DNA of 64,000 nucleotides from Luteibacter aegosomatissinici (GTDB lineage Bacteria > Pseudomonadota > Gammaproteobacteria > Xanthomonadales > Rhodanobacteraceae). The stretch is from assembly GCF_023078495.1 (NCBI RefSeq), contig NZ_CP095742.1, forward strand, positions 4,030,001 to 4,094,000, written 5' to 3'. Of the stretch, positions 8,799 through 17,345 are shown piece by piece. How positions within the stretch are numbered: position 1 is the stretch's first letter; each line of letters starts with the position of its first letter. The translations under genes and the position numbers were made by a program. Below the pieces are notes generated by a model. The model worked only from the letters and a program-made list of their open reading frames with translations, did no database searches and was not told the DNA's origin.

Positions 8799-9890
8799 AT
8801 GAAGATCACGGATATCCGCTTCGGCATGCTGCGCGTGCCGCTGAAAACAGCCTTCAAGACCGCGCTGCGCACGGTGGAGGCCGTGGAAGACATCGTGGTG
8901 ATGGTGCATACCGACGATGGCCGCATCGGTTACGGCGAAGCACCCGCCACCGCGGTGATCACCGGCGATACGCACGGCTCCATCATCGATGCCATCCGCC
9001 ATTACATTGCCCCGCGCCTGATCGGCGAGGAGATCGCCGACCTCAACCGCATCACCCGGCTGATCCAGACCTCGATGGAACGCAACAGCAGCGCGAAGGC
9101 GGCCGTGGAGATCGCGGTGCACGACCTGTGGGGCCAGCTCTACAACGCGCCGCTGTACAAGCTGCTCGGTGGCGGCGACCCGGTCATCACCACCGATATC
9201 ACCATCAGCGTCGACTACATCGACAAGATGGTGGCCGATTCGGTGTCCGCCGTGGAGCGCGGTTTCGAATCGCTGAAGATCAAGGTCGGCAAGGATATCG
9301 GCGTGGATATCGAGCGCGTGCGCGCCATCCATGCGGCCGTGGAAAACCGTGCCCTGCTGCGCCTGGATGCGAACCAGGGCTGGACGGCGAAGGAAGCGGT
9401 GTATGCGCTGCATGCCCTGGAAGATGCCGGCGTGCGCCTGGAACTGGTCGAGCAGCCGGTAAAGGCGCGCGACCTCGAAGGCATGCGCTACGTGACCGAG
9501 CGCGTGCACACGCCGGTCATGGCCGATGAAAGCGTGTTCGGCCCCATGGAGGTCATGGAGCTGATCCGCATGCGCGCCGCAGACATCATCAACATCAAGC
9601 TGATGAAGACCGGCGGCATTTCCAATGCCATCAAGATCGCGGACATCGCCGGCCTCTACGGCATCGAGTGCATGATCGGTTGCATGCTCGAATCGAGCAT
9701 CAGCGTTGCCGCCGCCGTCCATGTGGCCGTGGCGAAATCCGATGTGATCACCAAGGTGGATCTCGACGGCCCGTCGCTGTGCGCCTACGATCCGGTCGAT
9801 GGCGGGGTCACGTTCAACGAATCGGAAATTTCGATCACGGACGCCCCCGGCCTTGGCATCCGCGAAATCCGCGGCCTGGAAGCGCTCTAA
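8799..9890 (+). CDS. Enolase-superfamily dipeptide epimerase (L-Ala-D/L-Glu epimerase type)
   Basis: 363 residues of the mandelate racemase/muconate-lactonizing enzyme fold. The capping domain comes first, then the barrel with the epimerase signatures: KxK lysine in SLKIKVGKD, metal-binding Asp in LRLDANQGW, Glu in ELVEQPV, Asp in MADESVF and the second lysine in INIKLMKTGG. Proteins with this set interconvert L-Ala-D-Glu and L-Ala-L-Glu, so that ordinary peptidases can finish murein peptide breakdown. It lies 20 bases after the NlpC/P60 gene and 15 before the RpiR gene. No signal peptide is visible, so it acts in the cytosol. Specificity for another dipeptide is possible; the gene neighbourhood supports the murein one. 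Confidence 0.9.
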   Translation: MKITDIRFGMLRVPLKTAFKTALRTVEAVEDIVVMVHTDDGRIGYGEAPATAVITGDTHGSIIDAIRHYIAPRLIGEEIADLNRITRLIQTSMERNSSAKAAVEIAVHDLWGQLYNAPLYKLLGGGDPVITTDITISVDYIDKMVADSVSAVERGFESLKIKVGKDIGVDIERVRAIHAAVENRALLRLDANQGWTAKEAVYALHALEDAGVRLELVEQPVKARDLEGMRYVTERVHTPVMADESVFGPMEVMELIRMRAADIINIKLMKTGGISNAIKIADIAGLYGIECMIGCMLESSISVAAAVHVAVAKSDVITKVDLDGPSLCAYDPVDGGVTFNESEISITDAPGLGIREIRGLEAL

Positions 9891-9905
9891 AGGGAATCCG
9901 CTGGC

Positions 9906-10739
9906 ATGTCGCCCCTGGTGAAAATCCGCTCCGAACGCGACCGCATGAGCGCGGTGGAGCGGCGCATCGCCGATTTCATCCTCGAGAACGCGCAGCTATT
10001 GCGCGATTACTCGTCGCAACAGCTTGCGAACGCGCTGGGCATCAGCCAGTCCAGCGTGGTGAAGTTCACCCAGAAGCTGGGCTTCCGCGGCTATCCGGAC
10101 CTGAAATACTCGGTCGGCGAATCCATCGGCCGCAGTGATGACGATGACGCACCCATCGCGGAGCGCACCGGCGATGCCGTCGGCGCCGAGCTATGGGCCC
10201 GCAAGACGCAGGCCGAGGAAGCCACCCAGGCGATCAACACACCGGAAACGATGGCCGCGGTGGTCACGGCGATCGCCGGGGCGGGCAAGGTGTTCCTGAT
10301 CGGCCTAGGCGAGGATGATCTGCAGGTACGCGCGTTCGCCATGCGCCTTTCGCTGCTGGGGATCACCGCCATCCGCCATGCCGATGTCGGCCGCATGGCG
10401 GCGCAGGTGGGCATGACCATGCCTGGCGACGTGCTGGTGGTGTTCTCCGAACATGGGCGCCACCCGGCACTGGCCAAGCTGGCCCGGTTCGTTCGCGAGC
10501 GGCGTGGAAAGGTCATCACGCTTACCCGCCATACCGCGAACCCGCTGCGCGCCATGGCGGATCTCCCGCTGGTCGTGGCCGCCCACGACGATGCCTCGTA
10601 CGTGCAGGCACTCATCTACCAATCCACGGTGCAACACCTGGTAGACACCGTCTTTATCCACCTGTGCGAAGGCGACGACGACCGCCACCTGCGCCTGGTG
10701 GAAAACCTCGACCGTACCCAGCAATTGCTGGAACCCTAG
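9906..10739 (+). CDS. MurR/RpiR family transcriptional regulator
   Basis: 277 residues. The N-terminal HTH_6 domain (residues 1-77) has the typical helix-turn-helix text (SSQQLANALGISQSSVVKFT then KLGFRGYPDLK). The C-terminal SIS domain (about 120-250; GAGKVFLIGLGEDDLQVRAF, PGDVLVVFSEHGRHP) would bind a phosphosugar or other small ligand. RpiR proteins such as MurR respond to MurNAc-6-phosphate, which fits a role in controlling murein scavenging. It sits mid-operon, so it probably regulates the surrounding divergent cluster. The ligand is not known. Confidence 0.9.
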   Translation: MSPLVKIRSERDRMSAVERRIADFILENAQLLRDYSSQQLANALGISQSSVVKFTQKLGFRGYPDLKYSVGESIGRSDDDDAPIAERTGDAVGAELWARKTQAEEATQAINTPETMAAVVTAIAGAGKVFLIGLGEDDLQVRAFAMRLSLLGITAIRHADVGRMAAQVGMTMPGDVLVVFSEHGRHPALAKLARFVRERRGKVITLTRHTANPLRAMADLPLVVAAHDDASYVQALIYQSTVQHLVDTVFIHLCEGDDDRHLRLVENLDRTQQLLEP

Positions 10740-10755
10740 CCCCACGGAGCCACCC

Positions 10756-11508
10756 ATGGCCTTCCTGCCCCGGCTCGCCGGCCTGCTCGCCCTCTCGCTT
10801 ACCGTATCCGCCAGCGCCTTCGAGGCACCGGCGTCGTGGTCCGTGTCGCGGCAGATGATCGTGGTCACCACCGGCGGCTGGAACGATATCCAGGGCACGC
10901 TGCGCACCTATACGCGTGAGGGTGGCACATGGAAGCAGGTGAGCGAGCCCGCACCCGTCGTGATCGGCAAGACCGGTAGCGCGTGGGGCGTTGGGCTTTC
11001 GCCACCGCAATCCAACGGGCCGCAGAAGCGCGAGGGCGATGGCCGCAGCCCCGCCGGCATCTTCCGCGTCGGCACCGCCTTCGGCTACGCCGAATCCAAC
11101 CCGACCGCCCTGCCCTACAAGGGCCTGACGGCCTCTGACTACTGCGTGGACGTGGACGGTTCGCCTTACTACAACCAGCTCGTCGACGAAAAGAAAGTCG
11201 GCGAGAAGGCGGTGGCGGGCGCTACCGAGGCGATGCGCCGCGATATCCATTTCCAGGGCGACCACGCCTACCGCATCGGCTTCGTCATCGAGCACAACCC
11301 CGATGGAAAGAAGGGGGCCGGTAGCTGCATCTTCGCGCACCTGTGGAAGACCCCGACCTCGGGCACGGCCGGCTGTACCGCCATGGCCGACACCACGATG
11401 GAGCGGCTGCTGGCGTGGCTGGATCCGTCGAAGAAGCCCGTCGTCGTGCTGCTGCCCAAGGCCGAATACGCCCGACTGCGTGATGCATGGAACCTGCCCG
11501 CCCTATGA
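10756..11508 (+). CDS. Secreted YkuD/L,D-transpeptidase-fold protein
   Basis: 250 residues with an N-terminal signal peptide (LAGLLALSLTVSASA). The C-terminal part has a YkuD-like catalytic pattern: His in FAHLWKTPTSGTAGCTAM and Cys in the TAGCTAM tail, plus GDGRSPAGIFRVG, typical of the ErfK/YbiS/YnhG superfamily. Members form or trim meso-Dap cross-links or attach lipoproteins in the periplasm. The sequence is of the short single-domain kind without LysM. It starts 16 bases after the regulator gene, and its stop overlaps the next start (ATGA), so it belongs to the same operon. It could be an L,D-carboxypeptidase rather than a transpeptidase, which would suit peptide breakdown. Confidence 0.85.
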   Translation: MAFLPRLAGLLALSLTVSASAFEAPASWSVSRQMIVVTTGGWNDIQGTLRTYTREGGTWKQVSEPAPVVIGKTGSAWGVGLSPPQSNGPQKREGDGRSPAGIFRVGTAFGYAESNPTALPYKGLTASDYCVDVDGSPYYNQLVDEKKVGEKAVAGATEAMRRDIHFQGDHAYRIGFVIEHNPDGKKGAGSCIFAHLWKTPTSGTAGCTAMADTTMERLLAWLDPSKKPVVVLLPKAEYARLRDAWNLPAL

Positions 11509-12611
11509 GCTCGTACGATGTCATCGTGATCGGCGCGGGGATCGCGGGCGCATCGGTCGCCTGGTTCCTCGCCCCGCACGCGCGGGTGCTCGTGCTCGAG
11601 CGCGAGGTGTTCGCCGGCATGCACACCACCGGCCGTTCGGCGGCGCACTTCAGCGAGACCTACGGCTCGGCGCAGGTGCGTGCGCTATCGCGCGCCACGC
11701 GTCCCTTCCTCGACAACCCGCCTGCGGGCTTCTCACACCACCCGATCCTGCACACCCGTGGCTCGATGGTCGTCGCGCGCGCAGAGCAGGAAGCGCAGCT
11801 GCGTGCGGACTTCGAGCTCATGCGTGCCAGCACGCCCAGCCTGGCGTGGTTCGATGGCGATGCGGTCCACGATGCCGTGCCCGTGCTTCGACGCAAGGCA
11901 GCCCACGCGGCCATCTGGGAGCCCGAGGCGGCGGATATCGACGTGAACGAATTGCACCAGGCGTTCCTGCGCGGGGCGAAAACACGCGGCGCCACCGTGC
12001 AACTGGATACCGACGTGCGCAGCCTCACCCGGGAAGCCGGCGGCTGGTGCATCAACGGCAGCCTCCAGGCGCCGATCGTCGTCAACGCCGCGGGGGCGTG
12101 GGCGGATGTGATCGCCAGCCTTGCTGGCGTCGCCCCCATCGGACTTGAACCACGTCGCCGCTCAGCCTTCCTGTTCGAACCGCCCGAGGGTATCGCCACG
12201 CAAGATTGGCCCTTCGTCGTCGATCTCGACGAGTCGTACTACTTCAAACCCGATGCCGGCCTGCTGCTCGGCTCCGCCGCCAACGCGGATCCCACCCACC
12301 CGCATGATGTGCAGCCGGAGGAATACGACATCGCGCTGGGCATCCACCAGATCGAAGAAGCCACCACCATGAGCATCCGCCGCCCGACCCGCACATGGGC
12401 CGGCCTGCGCAGCTTCGTGCCCGATGGCGACCTGGTCGGCGGCTTCGCGGCGGATGCACCCGGCTTCTTCTGGCTGGCGGCGCAAGGTGGCTATGGCATC
12501 CAGACCAGCGCGGCCATGGCCGAGGCCTGCGCGTCGATCATCCTCGGCCACGCCATGCCAGCGCATCTCGCCGACGCGGGCATCAGCGCGGGGATGCTTG
12601 CACCACGATGA
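11505..12611 (+). CDS. FAD-dependent oxidoreductase (DadA/glycine oxidase-like)
   Basis: 368 residues from the ATG that overlaps the preceding stop. The N-terminal Rossmann motif is VIVIGAGIAGASVAWFLAP, followed by a DAO-family substrate region and a C-terminal FAD-contacting stretch (GFFWLAAQGGYGIQTSAAMA). The length fits glycine/sarcosine/D-amino-acid oxidase relatives (350-400 residues). In this operon it could oxidise D-amino acids released from murein peptides by the M19, NlpC/P60 and epimerase steps; that assignment is inference from context. It is the last gene of the run; the DnaA-box repeat region begins just downstream. Confidence 0.88.
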   Translation: MSSYDVIVIGAGIAGASVAWFLAPHARVLVLEREVFAGMHTTGRSAAHFSETYGSAQVRALSRATRPFLDNPPAGFSHHPILHTRGSMVVARAEQEAQLRADFELMRASTPSLAWFDGDAVHDAVPVLRRKAAHAAIWEPEAADIDVNELHQAFLRGAKTRGATVQLDTDVRSLTREAGGWCINGSLQAPIVVNAAGAWADVIASLAGVAPIGLEPRRRSAFLFEPPEGIATQDWPFVVDLDESYYFKPDAGLLLGSAANADPTHPHDVQPEEYDIALGIHQIEEATTMSIRRPTRTWAGLRSFVPDGDLVGGFAADAPGFFWLAAQGGYGIQTSAAMAEACASIILGHAMPAHLADAGISAGMLAPR

Positions 12612-12630
12612 GCATGTTTTGACCAGCGCA

Positions 12631-12711
12631 ACGCAAGTGCTTGTCGCAACTTATGAGACGCGGGTTATCCACACTGTTATGCAGTTGATACCCACATGGG
12701 CTGTGGATATC
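12631..12711 (+). repeat. DnaA-box module 1
   Basis: Boxes: TTATCCACA at 12665-12673, TTATGCAG at 12677, ATACCCACA at 12688-12696 and inverted TGTGGATAT at 12702-12710. An ACGCAAGTG element precedes them, shared with the other modules. Confidence 0.8.
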
Positions 12712-12714
12712 AGC

Positions 12715-12790
12715 GATCGCGCGCACGCTCGCTCCTGCAGGTTCGTCTCACCTGGCAGTGGTCTTTTGTAGGAGCGAGCCTGCGCGCGAT
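12715..12790. repeat. REP inverted pair between DnaA-box modules 1 and 2
   Basis: A minus-oriented unit at 12715-12740 and a plus-oriented unit at 12767-12790 (head TGTAGGAGC, imperfect GCGAGC/GCGCGC stem). Confidence 0.75.
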
Positions 12791-12803
12791 AGCCATCCGC
12801 GAT

Positions 12804-12906
12804 GTGGTCACGAACTGACCACGATGACGCAAGTCGCTGTCTCAGTTCATGAGACGCGACTTATCCACACGGTTATGCAGGCGATACCCACACACCCTGT
12901 GGATAT
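12804..12906 (+). repeat. DnaA-box module 2 with upstream hairpin
   Basis: Hairpin GTGGTCA (12804-12810) / TGACCAC (12816-12822), then boxes at 12861 (TTATCCACA), 12873 (TTATGCAG), 12884 (ATACCCACA) and 12898 (TGTGGATAT, inverted). Confidence 0.8.
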
Positions 12907-12949
12907 CGGCCGGCTTGCCCACCGCATGCTGGTCATGAAATAAGCAGTG

Positions 12950-13031
12950 CAATGCAAGTCGTTGTCGGCTAATGCCGAATGCGAGTTATGCACATGCTTA
13001 TGCAGGGCGTATCCACATTCGCTGTGGATAT
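12950..13031 (+). repeat. DnaA-box module 3
   Basis: Boxes at 12986 (TTATGCACA), 12998 (TTATGCAG), 13009 (GTATCCACA) and 13023 (TGTGGATAT, inverted), preceded by a degenerate ATGCAAGTCGTTGTC element. Confidence 0.8.
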
Positions 13032-13032
13032 C

Positions 13033-13062
13033 GCGGCATCACGGGCAAGCTCGCTCCTACAG
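13033..13062 (-). repeat. Degenerate single REP between DnaA-box modules 3 and 4
   Basis: A minus-oriented unit ending in GCTCCTACAGG with a degraded stem (GGGCAAGCTC). Confidence 0.55.
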
Positions 13063-13090
13063 GTGGTCTTCGCGTGCGGCTACCCGCGCG

Positions 13091-13193
13091 GTGGTCATGT
13101 ACTGACCACGATGATGCAAGTGGTTGTTCTGTACCGCGCAACGCGACTTATCCACACGGTTATGCAGCCGGTATCCACACAAGCTGTGGATGC
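13091..13193 (+). repeat. DnaA-box module 4 with upstream hairpin
   Basis: Hairpin GTGGTCA (13091-13097) / TGACCAC (13103-13109), then boxes at 13148 (TTATCCACA), 13160 (TTATGCAG), 13171 (GTATCCACA) and 13185 (TGTGGATGC, inverted). Confidence 0.8.
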
Positions 13194-13274
13194 ATCGCTT
13201 CGGCATTTCGTTCGAACTGCTACCGCTACTCAGCGGAAAACGAACGGCGCATGCGCCGGTACGCGATCGAAGCC

Positions 13275-13306
13275 AAAAAAAAGGCCCCGCCGAAGCGGGG
13301 CCCTTT
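13275..13306 (-). terminator. Rho-independent terminator of sucCD
   Basis: On the minus strand an 8-bp GC stem (GGCCCCGC at 13283-13290 pairs with 13295-13302, loop of four) is followed by a run of eight T. It sits about 30 bases past the sucD stop. Confidence 0.93.
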
Positions 13307-13333
13307 CATCGTTTCGCCGAAGCGAACGGGGTA

Positions 13334-14206
13334 TTACTTCATCAGACCGGCGAGGGTCTTGCCGAGGTCGGCCGGCGACTTCACCGTGGTGACGCCTGCC
13401 TTCTCGAGAGCCGCGAACTTGGCTTCCGCCGTGCCCTTGCCGCCCGAGATGATCGCACCGGCGTGGCCCATGCGCTTGCCCGGGGGAGCCGAGGCGCCCG
13501 CGATGAACGACACGACCGGCTTCTTGACGTACTGGCTGATGAACTCAGCCGCGTCTTCTTCCGCGCTGCCGCCGATTTCGCCGACCATGATGATGCCTTC
13601 GGTCTGCGGATCGTCCTGGAACAGCTTCAGGCAGTCGATGAAGTTCAGGCCGTTGATCGGGTCGCCACCGATACCGATGCAGGTGGACTGGCCGAGGCCT
13701 TCGTTCGTGGTCTGGAAGACCGCTTCGTACGTCAGGGTGCCCGAACGCGAAACGATACCGACCTTGCCCGGCTTGTGGATGTGGCCCGGCATGATGCCGA
13801 TCTTGCACTCACCCGGGGTGATGACACCCGGGCAGTTCGGACCGACGAGCACGACATCCGGGTTCGACTTCAGCACGTTCTTCACGCGCATCATGTCGAG
13901 GACGGGGATGCCTTCGGTGATGGCCACGATGACCTTGATGCCGCTATCGATGGCTTCGAGGATCGAATCGGCAGCGAACGGAGGCGGCACGAAGATGACC
14001 GAGGCATCGGCCTTGGTCTGGTCGACAGCCTGGCGCACGGTGTTGAACACCGGCAGGCCAATGTGCTCGGAACCACCCTTGCCCGGGGTCACGCCACCCA
14101 CGACCTGGGTACCGTAATCGAGAGCCTGCTGGGCGTGGAACGTGCCCTGCTGGCCGGTAAAGCCCTGGACGAGGACCTTGGTGTTCTTGTTGATCAGGAC
14201 GCTCAT
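13334..14206 (-). CDS. sucD: Succinyl-CoA synthetase alpha subunit
   Basis: 290 residues from [15 protein letters not shown]. The CoA-binding Rossmann domain comes first ([18 protein letters not shown]), then the ATP-citrate lyase/succinyl-CoA ligase domain with the phosphohistidine loop ([18 protein letters not shown]). With SucC it makes succinate plus a nucleoside triphosphate from succinyl-CoA in the TCA cycle. An earlier in-frame ATG at 14308 lies inside sucC and is not used; the chosen ATG has a GGAGCG site. It follows sucC after 13 bases and ends at a strong terminator. Confidence 0.98.
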   Translation of the reverse strand: MSVLINKNTKVLVQGFTGQQGTFHAQQALDYGTQVVGGVTPGKGGSEHIGLPVFNTVRQAVDQTKADASVIFVPPPFAADSILEAIDSGIKVIVAITEGIPVLDMMRVKNVLKSNPDVVLVGPNCPGVITPGECKIGIMPGHIHKPGKVGIVSRSGTLTYEAVFQTTNEGLGQSTCIGIGGDPINGLNFIDCLKLFQDDPQTEGIIMVGEIGGSAEEDAAEFISQYVKKPVVSFIAGASAPPGKRMGHAGAIISGGKGTAEAKFAALEKAGVTTVKSPADLGKTLAGLMK

Positions 14207-14219
14207 GTTACTTCGCTCC

Positions 14220-15380
14220 TCAGGCCGCTGCGGCCACGGCCTTCTGGGCCGCATCGTTGAGATCGTCGGCCGGCGTGATCGCCAGGCCCGAGTTGGCCAG
14301 GAGCTCACGGCCCTGGTCGACGTTGGTGCCCTGCAGGCGGACGATCACGGGGATCTTCAGGCCCACTTCCTTCACCGCGGCGATGATGCCTTCGGCGATG
14401 AGGTCGCAACGCACGATGCCGCCGAAGATGTTGACCAGGATGGCCTTCACCTTGTCCGACGAGAGGATGAGCTTGAACGCCTCGGTGACGCGCTCCTTGG
14501 TCGCACCGCCGCCCACGTCGAGGAAGTTGGCCGGCTCGCCGCCTGCCAGCTTGATCACGTCCATGGTGGCCATGGCCAGGCCTGCGCCGTTCACCATGCA
14601 ACCGATGGTGCCGTCCATCGTGACGTAGTTGAGGTTGTGCTGCACGGCAGCTGCCTCAGCCGCGTCTTCCTGGGTCAGGTCGCGCATGGCGGCCAGGTCC
14701 GGGTGACGGAACTCGGCGTTGTCGTCGGAGTTGACCTTGCCATCGAGCGCGGCGAGGTTGCCGTCGGCGAGGATGGCGAGCGGGTTCAGCTCGACCAGGG
14801 CCAGGTCCTTCTCGTTGAACAGCTTGTACAGGCCAAGCATGATCTTGACGAGCTGGTTCACCTGCTTGCCTTCCAGGTCCATCTTGAACGCGAGTTCACG
14901 CGCCTGGTACGGCTGGAGGCCTTCGACGTAATCCACCACGAGGGTGTGGATGTCTTCCGGCGTGTCGTGGGCGACCTGCTCGATATCGACGCCGCCGTGC
15001 TTGGAGGCGATGAACGAGATGGCCTTGGTGTCACGATCGGTGAGGATCGACAGGTAGAGTTCCTTCGCGATGTCGGTCGCGTCGGTCACCAGCACCAGGT
15101 TCACCGGCAGCGCGCGGCCAGCCGACTGGTACGTTTCCATGTTGGTGCCGAGCATGCCCTTGGCGGCGGCGCGGACATCGTCCAGGCTGCGGCAGAACTT
15201 GACGCCACCGGCCTTGCCGCGACCACCGGCATGGATCTGGGCCTTGACCATCCACTGCGAACCACCAAGGTGCTTGGCGGCGTCGACAGCGGCATCGGGA
15301 GAGTTGGCAACCTTGCCCGGGGGCACGGCGATGCCGTACTTCGCGAACAGTTCTTTGGCCTGGTACTCGTGGAAATTCAT
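14220..15380 (-). CDS. sucC: Succinyl-CoA synthetase beta subunit (ADP-forming)
   Basis: 386 residues from [16 protein letters not shown], the conserved SucC N-terminus. The ATP-grasp domain (about 1-240; [16 protein letters not shown]) binds the nucleotide, and the C-terminal domain carries [12 protein letters not shown] and the subunit-contact segment [15 protein letters not shown]. It is first in the sucCD operon. An upstream in-frame ATG at 15518 is rejected because the added residues have no family match. Confidence 0.98.
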   Translation of the reverse strand: MNFHEYQAKELFAKYGIAVPPGKVANSPDAAVDAAKHLGGSQWMVKAQIHAGGRGKAGGVKFCRSLDDVRAAAKGMLGTNMETYQSAGRALPVNLVLVTDATDIAKELYLSILTDRDTKAISFIASKHGGVDIEQVAHDTPEDIHTLVVDYVEGLQPYQARELAFKMDLEGKQVNQLVKIMLGLYKLFNEKDLALVELNPLAILADGNLAALDGKVNSDDNAEFRHPDLAAMRDLTQEDAAEAAAVQHNLNYVTMDGTIGCMVNGAGLAMATMDVIKLAGGEPANFLDVGGGATKERVTEAFKLILSSDKVKAILVNIFGGIVRCDLIAEGIIAAVKEVGLKIPVIVRLQGTNVDQGRELLANSGLAITPADDLNDAAQKAVAAAA

Positions 15381-15559
15381 TCGATACCTCGAGCGAACGG
15401 AGAAAAGCGAGTGAACACGCAAAGGCCGCTGGCGGCCCCTACGGGGATGGGGGATAACACGCGAACTACGCAAAACCGGCGCAATACGGCCAAGTATTTT
15501 CGCGGATGGCGCCCCCAAAGGAAAGGGGCCGCCACGGCAGCCCCTGCCGCTGCCGCGTG

Positions 15560-15587
15560 TTGCCGTGTATCAGGGGCGCCCTATACT
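15560..15587 (+). promoter_or_regulatory. Candidate sigma-70 promoter of pilSR
   Basis: TTGCCG (15560-15565), a 16-base spacer and TATACT (15582-15587), followed by GGAGAG at 15621 and the GTG start at 15635. Pattern match only. Confidence 0.5.
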
Positions 15588-15634
15588 GGCTGTCATCCCA
15601 GGCCCCCGGGGCCGCCTGGCGGAGAGCCAAAACC

Positions 15635-17278
15635 GTGTCCACGCCCGTGCCGACGATGACCACCACCGCCCGGGCAAACCAGGCCACGGCTCGCCACGAA
15701 CTGTTCTTTTTCAACTACTTCCGGCTGGGCCAGGCGGCGGTCTATGCCGCCGTGGCGTTCCGTCCGGAGCACATGGCGTGGCCCACCCTGCCCGACCCCC
15801 TGCTGGCCCGGGTCATGGCCCTGGCCTACATGCTGGCCGCCCTGGTCATGGTCGCCCGCACCCGGCCCCTGCTCCACCGGCCGGTCCTGGTCGTCTCCGT
15901 CGGGCTGACCCTGGACATTGCCGCCGCGCTGCTGGCCCTGATCCTGATGCACGACGTGCGCATGGGCGTGGCCATGATGCTGGCGGTGAACATCGCCACG
16001 GGCGCCCTCCTGCTGCCCCTGCGGCTCTCCATGTTCTTCGCGGCGCTGGCCACCCTGTGCATGCTGGGCCACTCCCTGTTCGACGTGGACCAGCCCGGTG
16101 CTTCGGACAGGGAGGTGGTGGAATACGGCCTGTTCGGCGTGGCTTATTTCGCCTGCGCCTCGCTCTGCTACGTGCTGGGCCGGAATATCCGCGCCTCGGA
16201 GGCCCTGGCCGAACAGCGCGGCATCGACCTGGCCAACCTCTCCCAGGTGAACGAGCTGATCATCCGCCGCATGAAAACCGGCGTGCTGCTGGTGGACGAG
16301 GGCAACCGCATCCACCAGTTGAACGAATCGGCGTGGATGCTGATGGGCAACCCCTCGGCCGAGCAGCGCGACCTGGGCTCGCTGGCCCCGGAGCTGTCGC
16401 GGCGCCTGTACCACTGGCGTGCCTCGGGCAAGCTGGATGAGAGCGCCACCATGCTGGCCGATGGCACGCCCGAGGTCGTCCCGCGCTTTTCCCGCCTGGC
16501 GCCCAACGACGACTCCCACGTGCTGATCTTCCTGGACGACACCTCGCTGGTATCGCGCCGCGCGGAAGAACTCACGCTGAGCTCGCTGGGCCGGCTCTCG
16601 GCCTCCATCGCCCATGAGATCCGCAACCCGCTCGCAGCTATCCACTATTCCGCCCAGCTACTGGCCGAATCCACCGACCTGGCCGATACCGACCTGCGCA
16701 TGGTCGAGATCATCAATAACCACTGCTCGCGCCTCAACGAGATCATCGAGAACATCCTGCAGCTGTCCCGCCGCGAGCGCTCGCGCCCGGAGACGCTGGA
16801 CCTGAGCCGCTGGGTGCATGATTTCGTCACCGAGTACCGCCAGGGCAACGACCTGGGCGCCGATGTGCTGCGCGCCGTCTCCGGGTCGGAGCCCGTGGCC
16901 GCCGTGGCCGATCCGCAGCACCTGCAGCAGGTGGTGTGGAACCTGGTGCAGAACGCCCTTCGCTATGGGCGCATGCCCAGCGAGCCCGCCCGGGTCATGG
17001 TCGTCGCACGCCATTCCGAGGCCGGCATCCCCATCCTCGAGGTGATCGACCGCGGCCCCGGCATCCCGCCCAAGGTGGCCGCACAGATCTTCGAGCCGTT
17101 CTTCACCACCCACGAGTACGGCACCGGGTTGGGCCTGTACCTGGCCCGGCAGATGACCGAAGCCAACCAGGCCGCACTGGAATACGTGCGCGTGGCCGGC
17201 GGCGGCAGTTGCTTCCGGATCAGCCTGACCCCGCCCGCCCGAAACCCCGCCGTAGCGCCGATCGCGGCCCGCGCATGA
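15635..17278 (+). CDS. pilS: Sensor histidine kinase PilS of the type IV pilus system
   Basis: 547 residues from GTG 15635, chosen for GGAGAG eight bases upstream; ATG 15656 is also possible. Six hydrophobic segments fill about residues 20-190, then a PAS-like domain (VNELIIRRMKTGVLLVDEG), HisKA with the phospho-His in ASIAHEIRNPLAAIHYS, and HATPase with the N box (VWNLVQNALRYG), G1 box (EVIDRGPGIPP) and FFTTHEYGTGLGLYLA. The order matches PilS of Pseudomonas and Xanthomonas, which senses pilin in the membrane and phosphorylates PilR. It lies upstream of pilR and divergent from sucCD, an arrangement familiar in Xanthomonadales. Confidence 0.93.
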   Translation: MSTPVPTMTTTARANQATARHELFFFNYFRLGQAAVYAAVAFRPEHMAWPTLPDPLLARVMALAYMLAALVMVARTRPLLHRPVLVVSVGLTLDIAAALLALILMHDVRMGVAMMLAVNIATGALLLPLRLSMFFAALATLCMLGHSLFDVDQPGASDREVVEYGLFGVAYFACASLCYVLGRNIRASEALAEQRGIDLANLSQVNELIIRRMKTGVLLVDEGNRIHQLNESAWMLMGNPSAEQRDLGSLAPELSRRLYHWRASGKLDESATMLADGTPEVVPRFSRLAPNDDSHVLIFLDDTSLVSRRAEELTLSSLGRLSASIAHEIRNPLAAIHYSAQLLAESTDLADTDLRMVEIINNHCSRLNEIIENILQLSRRERSRPETLDLSRWVHDFVTEYRQGNDLGADVLRAVSGSEPVAAVADPQHLQQVVWNLVQNALRYGRMPSEPARVMVVARHSEAGIPILEVIDRGPGIPPKVAAQIFEPFFTTHEYGTGLGLYLARQMTEANQAALEYVRVAGGGSCFRISLTPPARNPAVAPIAARA

Positions 17279-17345
17279 TCATTGCGCTTTGCCTGCGGGC
17301 CCCGGCCGGTTACATTTGGAACATTCACCGAAACTTTCGGACCCG

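Larger units (their letters stand above)
12621..13193. repeat. Four-copy array of DnaA-box modules between convergent genes
   Basis: Each module has four DnaA-box-like sites at fixed offsets. The first is TTATCCACA (12665, 12861 and 13148) or TTATGCACA (12986). TTATGCAG starts 12 bases later, a site ending in CCACA 23 bases later (ATACCCACA or GTATCCACA), and an inverted TGTGGATAT or TGTGGATGC 37 bases later. All four modules keep these offsets exactly. Modules 2 and 4 are preceded by a hairpin GTGGTCA-N5-TGACCAC that ends 38 bases before the first box. REP hairpins separate modules 1/2 and 3/4. Both flanking genes point inward, so the gap holds no promoter for either. No coding sequence is convincing here. 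Function unknown; DnaA binding is inferred from the boxes. Confidence 0.8.

Noticed and set aside
12612-13333. Possible chromosomal oriC because of many DnaA boxes
   Set aside because: No dnaA, dnaN, rpmH or other origin-linked genes and no AT-rich unwinding region next to the boxes; kept as a non-origin DnaA-box cluster.
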